Of a stretch of DNA of 12,873 nt, positions 7,467-12,873 are shown piece by piece. The translations under genes and the position numbers were made by a program. Below the pieces are notes generated by a model. It was not told the DNA's origin, did not search any database, and worked only from the letters and a program-made list of their open reading frames with translations. Position 1 is the stretch's first letter, and each line of letters begins with the position of its first letter. The stretch is from Fibrobacter sp. (GTDB lineage: Bacteria > Fibrobacterota > Fibrobacteria > Fibrobacterales > Fibrobacteraceae), in NCBI GenBank assembly GCA_012841225.1, contig DUVD01000197.1, positions 1-12,873 on the forward strand, given 5' to 3'.

Positions 7467-7700
7467 TCAAAAGTCCTTTTGTAATAGATGAGTCTAATTT
7501 AGTAAAAAATCGGAGTTTTTTATAAATAAAGGCTTAATTATTAACATTGTGCGTCCATTTTGATTTTATAAAAAAAAAAGCATCTTTTTTTGCTTTAATT
7601 TCACTTTTTTTATATAAACGCCATAAAATCCTTTACTTTTTTTGTTTTATTAACTATTATTGCGATTCCGATACAGCTAACTAATTAAAGGATATACAAA
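7467..7700. promoter_or_regulatory. Divergent intergenic region between the GH2 gene and rplU
   Basis: A very AT-rich 234-bp gap with no credible ORF. It contains an A9 tract (7571-7579) facing a T7 tract (7585-7591) with a weak AAAGCA/TGCTTT stem, likely bent DNA rather than a terminator. A TATAAA -10-like box faces the GH2 gene (7519-7524) without a convincing -35. The rplU promoter lies to the right. No palindromic operator is evident. Confidence 0.5.
7632..7660 (+). promoter_or_regulatory. Candidate sigma-70 promoter of rplU-rpmA
   Basis: TTTACT (7632-7637) and TATTAT (7655-7660) are separated by exactly 17 bases. An AT-rich stretch with a T-tract (TTTTTTTATATAAA) lies just upstream in the position of an UP element, as expected for a highly expressed ribosomal operon. 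Transcription would start near 7667, giving a leader of about 34 bases that ends in the AAAGGA SD (7687-7692) eight bases before the rplU ATG. Confidence 0.55.
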
Positions 7701-8198
7701 ATGTATTCTATTGTTGAAACAGGTGGTTTCCAGTATAAAGTCGAGTTGGGCAAAGCCTATAAGGTTCCCAGCATGGCCACAGCTGTTGTCGGTTCTACAC
7801 TGGAGCTCAAGTCCGTTCTTCTTTTCTCTAACGGAAAAGAAGTGCAAGTCGGCACCCCTGTCCTGAACGACGCCACTGTGAAAGTAGAAATACTTGCTCA
7901 TGGTAAAGGCGACACAGTCATCGTTTTTAAGAAAAAACGTCGTACTCGTTACGAACGTAAAAACGGTCATCGTCAGGGCTATACCGAAGTGCTTGTTACG
8001 GAAATCCGCTCTGGCAAAGAATCTGCAGCAGTCGAACCTCAAATAATTACCCGCAACCGCGCTCGCGTCGTAGCTCTCGCTAAGCAAAAGGCTCAGAATG
8101 TGCCTTTAACTCGCAGAGAAAAGATTTCTCAAGGCATTCCAAAGCCAGTGAAAGTCAAGAAAAATACGCTTCGCAAAGCTAAAGTGATGGAGGCTTAA
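7701..8198 (+). CDS. rplU: 50S ribosomal protein bL21 with a C-terminal extension
   Basis: Large-subunit protein that binds 23S rRNA. Residues 1-103 are canonical bL21: MYSIVETGGFQYKV at the start, VGTPVL (50-55), then KKKRRTRYERKNGHRQGYTEV (77-97), the family signature with the KN(G/R)HRQ..T core. Typical bL21 is about 103 residues, so residues 104-165 form an extra tail. It begins with an acidic/alanine linker (SGKESAAVEP) and continues as a basic, probably helical segment rich in Arg, Lys and Gln. Extended bL21 tails occur in some phyla and would be expected to contact rRNA on the surface. The start is supported by AAAGGA eight bases upstream. rpmA follows after one base in the conserved rplU-rpmA pair. 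Confidence 0.95.
   Translation: MYSIVETGGFQYKVELGKAYKVPSMATAVVGSTLELKSVLLFSNGKEVQVGTPVLNDATVKVEILAHGKGDTVIVFKKKRRTRYERKNGHRQGYTEVLVTEIRSGKESAAVEPQIITRNRARVVALAKQKAQNVPLTRREKISQGIPKPVKVKKNTLRKAKVMEA
8189..8193 (+). promoter_or_regulatory. Strong SD site of rpmA inside the rplU 3' end
   Basis: GGAGG lies six bases before the rpmA ATG (8200) and is formed by the last codons of rplU, so bL27 translation can initiate independently or be coupled to bL21. Confidence 0.75.
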
Positions 8199-8199
8199 C

Positions 8200-8457
8200 A
8201 TGGCAAGTAAAAAAGGACAAGGATCCGTTCGCAACGGCCGTGACTCAAACGCCAAGTACCTTGGTGTTAAGAAATACGGTAGCGAAGTCGTTAAGGCAGG
8301 CAATATTATTGTTCGCCAACGCGGCTCTCATTTCCATAAAGGCAACAATGTCGGTATGGGAAGAGATTTTACCCTATTTGCTTTGATTGACGGTAAAGTG
8401 AAATTTGAACGCCTCGATGCGAAGCGTCAAAAAATTTCAGTTTATCCCGAAGTTTAG
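8200..8457 (+). CDS. rpmA: 50S ribosomal protein bL27
   Basis: Protein of 85 residues, the normal bL27 length. It starts MASKKGQGSVRNGRDSNAKY, then LGVKKYGSEVVKAGNIIVRQRG (21-42) and HKGNNVGMGRDFTLFALIDGKV (46-67), all family hallmarks. The flexible N-terminus reaches toward the peptidyl transferase centre in bacterial ribosomes. Here it begins directly at MA.KKG, without the N-terminal cleavable extension seen in Firmicutes, so no Prp-type protease processing is expected. The gene sits one base after rplU and is followed by a strong terminator. The obgE gene that often follows this pair is absent. Confidence 0.97.
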   Translation: MASKKGQGSVRNGRDSNAKYLGVKKYGSEVVKAGNIIVRQRGSHFHKGNNVGMGRDFTLFALIDGKVKFERLDAKRQKISVYPEV

Positions 8458-8476
8458 TTTTAATACTTTATAAAAA

Positions 8477-8505
8477 AAACCGGCTGGCTTTCAGTCGGTT
8501 TTTTT
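8477..8505 (+). terminator. Rho-independent terminator of rplU-rpmA
   Basis: AAACCGGCTG (8477-8486) pairs with CAGTCGGTTT (8492-8501), ten pairs including one G-T wobble, around a five-base loop, followed by a T7 run (8499-8505). It lies 19 bases after the rpmA stop and ends only about 15 bases before the next start codon. Confidence 0.92.
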
Positions 8506-8520
8506 ATATTTTATAACATA

Positions 8521-10848
8521 ATGATAATTCGACTTTTTCCTATTTTTATTTTACTTGAAATTTTACTCTTATTGGCTTCCTGTAGTAAGGAAAAAGAGGG
8601 GATTGAGTATTTTTTTGATCGTGAGATTTTAGATGTTTCTGTTCTTCGGGAGTGCGCTTCAAAAGAGGAAGAGGGTGGTCACTGCTACCAGCTTCGATTT
8701 AGGTTTCCAATTGAAACAAATCAATTAAAATGCTTCCATTTATGGTTAGACACCATCGTTATCGACGATTCTTCTAAAGCAGTTTCAGCTGCGGCTTTAA
8801 AAAAATCCATTCTTATCGAATATAATAGCAAAACGACGCACGACTTTGACACCATCGACCTAACCTCCCTAGTCGCCGACTATTTAGATCGAGATAGTTT
8901 ACAGGTTGCGATTTGGCCCGAGTATACCGATAAGGACAGCGACGATAAAAAGGGTTCTATACAGCGCTTGTATATTCACTTTGGCGATGACCTACCTCCT
9001 TCAAGGGTAACCCTTCAAGATTCAGTTTGGGCTTCCGGTGCTATATTTGAATGGGCGCGCCCTACAGACCAAACGGACTTTTATGCCCCAAATGAATTGT
9101 CTGGGCCAATCGTCGGTTATAATATAGTCGTCTACGCTCAAGATCAAAACGAAGATATTCGTGATTTAAAAATAAAAGTTTTTCATGATTCTAAAATCGA
9201 TTCTACAGAATCCATTCTCTACAAACGCCATTCTAGAATTCGAGCAGTGGGCGACTCCATCTGGATTGATGGAACGAGCAAGTCTGCAGATGTTAAAAAC
9301 TACTTAAGAATAGCGGTTTTAGATGGAGGTGGTTTCGATTTTCTAAACCCAGATATTAATCGATATCGATTACTATTAGAAGGTTTAAAAGCAGAAAGTC
9401 GTTACACTATAGGTATTTCTTCTTGGGATTCTTCTGGTAATAGTTCTGGTACAGAAGGATTGACTACGGTTGAGAACAACCAACTTTTTATCACTACAGA
9501 TAAAATCGCGCCTTTAATGCCCATGGCTTTATTAAGTTTGCCCGATTCTTTAGACAATCATTTTACTCGCTTAGACAGCAATAATCGTGTTCGACTTTTT
9601 TGGAGCAAAAGTGTAGATCCATTAAAAGAAGATCATGGCATTGTCGTTGGGACTTCTCTTGAAATACCATCGAGTTGCTCTGAAGTTTTTTGTTATCGTT
9701 CGGTCGCTAGTTACATTATAGAACGTTGGGATAATAATGTTTGGGAAAAACTATCTTATGCTGGAGGAGACGTTTCATCTCGCTACACTAAGCTTTATGA
9801 TTTAAAGAACGACGCGATGGTTGTATCGGCAACTGGCCGTTTTGTGACGGACACCATTCGCTGGGTCTTACCCAATGATACTTTAATTTTGAGAATTCGC
9901 TCGATAGACTCATCTGGGTATTATTCGGCAGCCCTAATAGATACTTTATTTATTGCTCCAAATCCGGTAATCAATATAGATTGCCCAATTGGCTTTATCC
10001 CTGTGAAAACATCGGACACCACAAGCCTTTGTATAGAGTCGCTTGAGCATCGTAATGAAGAAGGTGAATTTGTTCGTAATGTGTTACATGCCGAGGCGAT
10101 GGCATCCTGTAGCTCTATTGAAGCGCCTGGTTATACTGTTTCTCTTTGTAAAGAAAGGGATTGGGAGCTAGTTTGCCTTTCAGGTGGGTCTTCTACTAAT
10201 GGTGTTATTGAAGACGGCGACGTTACTTCTACGGAGTATTTGTTTTCTTATTGTAATGTTGGAACAAATGATTCTTTGTCTGCTAAATCCATAAATCTTA
10301 GAAATGCTAAGTGCGCCAATGCCTACGGCGTCCGAGATTTACCTGGTCAATACCAAGAGTGGGTACTTGGGCGTTCTCCCGATACTCTTCAAGTTTTAAA
10401 GGGCTCTAGTTTTCAACTTTTTGAAGGCATAGATCGAGAAACAGCGGCTATGTGTACTAACCGTTACTTCCCATATTACACTCGAAGAGCATACACTAAA
10501 GACACCGTATACCTTTATATTAATGGTACTACAGTAGATACCACTTTAGTAAAAGACACCACAAAGGCTTTGTACGCTACACTTATTCAAAAAGACTTTA
10601 CCGACACTCTTCAATTCTTTAATGTGATCGACCCTAAGTCGCTTAAAACTATAGGCGAGGATTATGCCCTACTTTCAGAATACAAAAAAGGTGGAAGTGC
10701 TTGGCTCGAAAAATTAGCGGCAGGGTTAATTTATGAGGAGTCTCGTAAAGAAGCCGTTTTCCTTTTAAAAACAACCCCTTATCGCGCTGCAGGTGCATTT
10801 TATAAAAACAACTCGATTGGGTTTAGGTGCTGTGCGTATCCTGAATAA
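8521..10848 (+). CDS. Lipoprotein with FN3-like domains and a C-terminal SUMF1/FGE-like domain
   Basis: Protein of 775 residues. A hydrophobic signal peptide ends in the lipobox L18-A19-S20-C21, predicting lipidation at Cys21; Ser22 lacks the Asp that retains E. coli lipoproteins in the inner membrane. Residues about 25-155 form an unrecognised beta-rich region. Residues 159-325 and 330-478 resemble fibronectin type III domains (PPSRVTLQDS...EWARPTD; SYIIERW...LRIRSIDSSGYYS). From about 487 the sequence resembles the formylglycine-generating-enzyme fold: GFIPVK, RDWELVCLSGG (546-556), CANAYGVRDLPGQYQEWV (598-615), LKGSSF (626-631) and IGFRCC (766-771). Of the two catalytic cysteines of true FGE only a possible Cys645 remains, so sulfatase maturation is unlikely and a structural or ligand-binding role is inferred. 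About 95 extra residues (655-750) split the fold before GFRCC. Ten cysteines in this domain suggest disulfides. No SD precedes the start. Confidence 0.8.
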   Translation: MIIRLFPIFILLEILLLLASCSKEKEGIEYFFDREILDVSVLRECASKEEEGGHCYQLRFRFPIETNQLKCFHLWLDTIVIDDSSKAVSAAALKKSILIEYNSKTTHDFDTIDLTSLVADYLDRDSLQVAIWPEYTDKDSDDKKGSIQRLYIHFGDDLPPSRVTLQDSVWASGAIFEWARPTDQTDFYAPNELSGPIVGYNIVVYAQDQNEDIRDLKIKVFHDSKIDSTESILYKRHSRIRAVGDSIWIDGTSKSADVKNYLRIAVLDGGGFDFLNPDINRYRLLLEGLKAESRYTIGISSWDSSGNSSGTEGLTTVENNQLFITTDKIAPLMPMALLSLPDSLDNHFTRLDSNNRVRLFWSKSVDPLKEDHGIVVGTSLEIPSSCSEVFCYRSVASYIIERWDNNVWEKLSYAGGDVSSRYTKLYDLKNDAMVVSATGRFVTDTIRWVLPNDTLILRIRSIDSSGYYSAALIDTLFIAPNPVINIDCPIGFIPVKTSDTTSLCIESLEHRNEEGEFVRNVLHAEAMASCSSIEAPGYTVSLCKERDWELVCLSGGSSTNGVIEDGDVTSTEYLFSYCNVGTNDSLSAKSINLRNAKCANAYGVRDLPGQYQEWVLGRSPDTLQVLKGSSFQLFEGIDRETAAMCTNRYFPYYTRRAYTKDTVYLYINGTTVDTTLVKDTTKALYATLIQKDFTDTLQFFNVIDPKSLKTIGEDYALLSEYKKGGSAWLEKLAAGLIYEESRKEAVFLLKTTPYRAAGAFYKNNSIGFRCCAYPE

Positions 10849-12615
10849 TCACGAGTACATTTCTTCTATTTTTGTGGCATAAATGCGTTCCGTAGTTTTT
10901 CTGCGGAGCTTGAATGTAGGGGTTAAAAGGCCGGACTCAATATTCAAAGGGTCTGCAATTAAAACCCATTTTTGAATTTGTTCCCAATGGTTCAATTTTT
11001 TATTGACATTCTGAATATGCCTGTCGATGGCATTATGAATTTGTTTAGAAAACAGTGCTTTTTTAGGGTCAAAGTTTTCTTTTGTCATTTTCAAATGACG
11101 ACGCGTGTTTTCAAAATTCATGAAAATTAAAGATGAAACGAATTTACGGTCGTTGGCAATTACTAGTGCTGACTCTATAAAAGGATGGCGGCAAAGTTCA
11201 AGTTCGATGGGAAGAGGTGAGACGTATTTACCAGTACACGTTTTTAGCATTTCTTTAATGCGACCACTAATAAATAAAAACCCTTTATCGTCTATGTAGC
11301 CTTCATCTCCTGTTTTAAAAAAGCCGTCTTTGGTGAATATAGTGCGATTGTAATCGTCTTGATTGTGGTAGCCGTTAAAGACCGATTCGCCCTTGACTAG
11401 TATTTCATTTTGGTCTCCAATTTTAACCTTTAGGTGAGAAAGCTTTTGACCAACAGAACCTAGCTTGGAGCGGCCCTTGTAATTGGCTGTAACTACAGGG
11501 GAGCATTCGGTAAGGCCGTAGCCTTCGTATACAGGAAGGCCTATGTTTATTAAAAAACGATTGATGCTTTTATTTAAGGCACTGCTACCAGATATAATGT
11601 ATTTAAATTGACCGCCAATGGCGATGCGCATTTTTTGATACACCAGCCTTTCGTATATTTTTTTGCGTAGGGAGTTTTTATTTGGCCTTTCGAGTTTTGC
11701 AAAGCGAATGGCTTTATTTATCAGTAGTTTTTGAATCCCCGACCGGCTGTCTGCAGCTGCTGTCATTTTTTCATAAAGGCGTTCTAAAATCCTAGGGACT
11801 ACGGTCATCACAGATGGTTTAATTTCTTGAAGTAAAGTGGCTGCGTTTTTAGGATCATCTGCAAAGTAAACTTTAAGGCCTACAAGCGTGTAATAATAAA
11901 GGGTCATTCGCTCAAAAACATGAGCGACAGGTAAAATAGTAATTGCGGAGTCTTTTTTTCTATCTAACGGGAATATAGAGCGAACGGTTTTCAATTGAGA
12001 AATCATGTGACGGTGGGTGAGCGGAACTCCTTTAGGAAGGCCTGTGGAGCCACTGGTATAAATAATTGAAAAAACATCGTCTGAAGAGATTTTGCTTATT
12101 TGTTCGGAAACCCAATCTTTAATTTCTTTTGGCGTCGCTTGCAGTCGCCCCTCTTCGATGAGTTCTTCCCAATAAATGCCATTTTCTGGTTTCTTTTCGG
12201 TAGAATCGAGGCAAATGATTAGTCGGAAGGAGGAGAGTGATTCTTGGAGCGGTTTTTCTAAATTACTAATGCTTTCTACGACCAAAAATTCAACATTGGC
12301 GTCTTCACATTGATACAAGAAATTAGCGGAGGAAATATTCGGAAAAAGCGGGACGGTGACGCCGTTGCATATTTGAGTAGCAAGGTCTGCAATAATCCAA
12401 TTGGGGGAGGTAGGGGCTATAATGCCCAAATTCTTATTTTGGCTTAGGCCGCGTTTATGAAGAGCAAAGGCTAAGTGTAACAAATTGTTTTTAAGTGTTT
12501 TTTTTGAATAATGAATCCATTCGCCGTTTTTGCGGAGATACCACCCTGGAAAATCACTTCTGTTACAAGTTTTTATAAAAAGGGTGCAAAGAGATGGGTG
12601 CAATAAAGTGCTCAA
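10849..12615 (-). CDS. AMP-forming long-chain acyl-CoA synthetase (fatty acid--CoA ligase)
   Basis: ANL-superfamily enzyme of 588 residues that activates a fatty acid with ATP to the acyl-adenylate and then the CoA thioester, feeding lipid synthesis, recycling or oxidation. The P-loop YTSGSTGLPKG is at 186-196, LPVAHVFER at 228-236 is typical of the long-chain group, YGLTE at 366-370 binds adenine, and TGD is at 435-437. GRIKEMLKTCTGKYVSP (451-467) is the hinge and long-chain FACS-like segment, and LTPTFKLRR (564-571) supplies the C-terminal adenylation lysine Lys569. All key residues are present, and length is normal for bacterial FadD15-type enzymes. No membrane segment is seen. Chain-length preference cannot be read. 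The gene uses a TTG start, as there is no other candidate until Met204. Its stop TGA directly abuts the stop of the convergent lipoprotein gene. Confidence 0.92.
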   Translation of the reverse strand: MSTLLHPSLCTLFIKTCNRSDFPGWYLRKNGEWIHYSKKTLKNNLLHLAFALHKRGLSQNKNLGIIAPTSPNWIIADLATQICNGVTVPLFPNISSANFLYQCEDANVEFLVVESISNLEKPLQESLSSFRLIICLDSTEKKPENGIYWEELIEEGRLQATPKEIKDWVSEQISKISSDDVFSIIYTSGSTGLPKGVPLTHRHMISQLKTVRSIFPLDRKKDSAITILPVAHVFERMTLYYYTLVGLKVYFADDPKNAATLLQEIKPSVMTVVPRILERLYEKMTAAADSRSGIQKLLINKAIRFAKLERPNKNSLRKKIYERLVYQKMRIAIGGQFKYIISGSSALNKSINRFLINIGLPVYEGYGLTECSPVVTANYKGRSKLGSVGQKLSHLKVKIGDQNEILVKGESVFNGYHNQDDYNRTIFTKDGFFKTGDEGYIDDKGFLFISGRIKEMLKTCTGKYVSPLPIELELCRHPFIESALVIANDRKFVSSLIFMNFENTRRHLKMTKENFDPKKALFSKQIHNAIDRHIQNVNKKLNHWEQIQKWVLIADPLNIESGLLTPTFKLRRKTTERIYATKIEEMYS

Positions 12616-12622
12616 TCTATAA

Positions 12623-12627
12623 CCTCT
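12623..12627 (-). promoter_or_regulatory. SD site supporting the TTG start of the acyl-CoA synthetase
   Basis: On the minus strand AGAGG lies seven bases before the TTG at 12615. It is a good SD at ideal spacing, and no ATG or GTG is available nearby in frame. Confidence 0.7.
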
Positions 12628-12682
12628 ACAATTAAAAATGCGCTCTTTATTAAAATACTATCTATTAAACAAGAAAAAGCTA

Positions 12683-12873
12683 TTATTTAGTTAAATAAGG
12701 GTTCATTTTATTTTTTGTAGAATTAGGTGAGCGGTAGTGTTCAATGCAAGCCATGGGAGAGTCCCAGCGTGAACAAGGAATCCAATTTTCGGCGCCACGC
12801 GCAGCACTTTTTAGGGTGACGTGGTCTGTGTTTGGAGAATAGCCACTTAAATTGACCTTTTCTAATCCAAAAC
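12683..12873 (-). CDS. C-terminal end of an unidentified protein (partial)
   Basis: On the minus strand one frame is open from the right edge for 62 codons and stops at TAA (12683-12685). The encoded C-terminus has protein-like composition: it begins FGLEKVNLSGYSP, continues through ENWIPCSRWDSP with two Trp, and has two Cys, before a Lys/Asn-rich end (TKNKMNPYLTK). It lies 67 bp upstream of the acyl-CoA synthetase start on the same strand, with only AT-rich sequence and no GC-rich terminator between, so the two may be co-transcribed. I do not recognise the family. A second frame is open for about 39 codons but gives an Arg/Lys/Trp-rich composition and is less likely. Confidence 0.6.
   Translation of the reverse strand, partial: FGLEKVNLSGYSPNTDHVTLKSAARGAENWIPCSRWDSPMACIEHYRSPNSTKNKMNPYLTK

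Noticed and set aside
7571..7596. A-tract/T-tract with an AAAGCA/TGCTTT stem upstream of rplU
   Set aside because: A six-pair stem with only two G-C pairs and an eight-base loop is too weak for a terminator or riboswitch. Bent promoter DNA is the simpler reading.
7661..7700. Possible bL21 autoregulatory mRNA leader
   Set aside because: The predicted leader is only about 34 bases, and I could not find a stable stem or known L21-binding structure in it.
7677..8087. 136-codon ORF antisense to rplU
   Set aside because: It lies entirely over the conserved bL21 gene, and its protein has no domain features. It is a shadow of the biased codon use in rplU.
12683..12698. TTATTTA/TAAATAA inverted repeat near the right edge
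   Set aside because: It has seven-base arms of pure A/T around a two-base centre and overlaps the stop codon of the partial gene. It is too weak for a terminator and expected by chance in such AT-rich DNA.

Overview
The window is AT-rich, densely packed bacterial chromosome carrying mostly housekeeping genes. A lipobox lipoprotein, a D-Ala-D-Ala ligase, AT-rich promoters and good but not universal Shine-Dalgarno (SD) sites point to a Gram-negative, peptidoglycan-containing bacterium. The C-terminally extended bL21 and a large lipoprotein ending in a formylglycine-generating-enzyme-like (SUMF1-like) domain would fit a Fibrobacterota-type organism. That placement is an inference from style and was not checked by search. 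There are no tRNA or rRNA genes, CRISPR arrays, insertion sequences, prophage genes or recognisable defence genes.

Layout. (1) Positions 1-500 hold the possible tail of an upstream gene, joined by an ATGA overlap to a PTS EIIA-like regulatory protein with its phosphorylatable histidine intact. (2) Positions 492-1412 (minus) encode an extended SDR NAD-dependent epimerase/dehydratase, convergent with and overlapping the EIIA gene. (3) Positions 1576-4577 (plus) form a compact operon, ddl-tsaB-rimI-DUF218, behind a promoter with a perfect TATAAT -10 box. It joins peptidoglycan precursor synthesis, tRNA t6A synthesis, S18 N-acetylation and a membrane-anchored DUF218 (SanA/YdcF/ElyC-like) protein. 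(4) A strong, probably bidirectional hairpin terminator at 4598-4622 separates it from a 941-residue, apparently cytoplasmic glycoside hydrolase family 2 protein (minus) whose nucleophile motif looks lost. (5) A 234-bp divergent intergenic region leads into rplU-rpmA (bL21, bL27), which ends in a textbook terminator. (6) A 775-residue lipoprotein starts only about 15 bases after that terminator's U-tract, with no SD site. (7) A convergent AMP-forming long-chain acyl-CoA synthetase (minus, TTG start) abuts the lipoprotein stop codon with no spacer. (8) The right edge holds the C-terminal 62 codons of another minus-strand gene of unknown function.

Most of the window is ordinary. The points most worth a second look are the GH2 protein without a recognisable nucleophile, the lipoprotein with its large insertion in a SUMF1-like domain and possibly leaderless start, the bL21 tail, the unlisted partial gene at the right edge, and the EIIA gene's coupling to an upstream gene. 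I found no convincing new multi-gene system.
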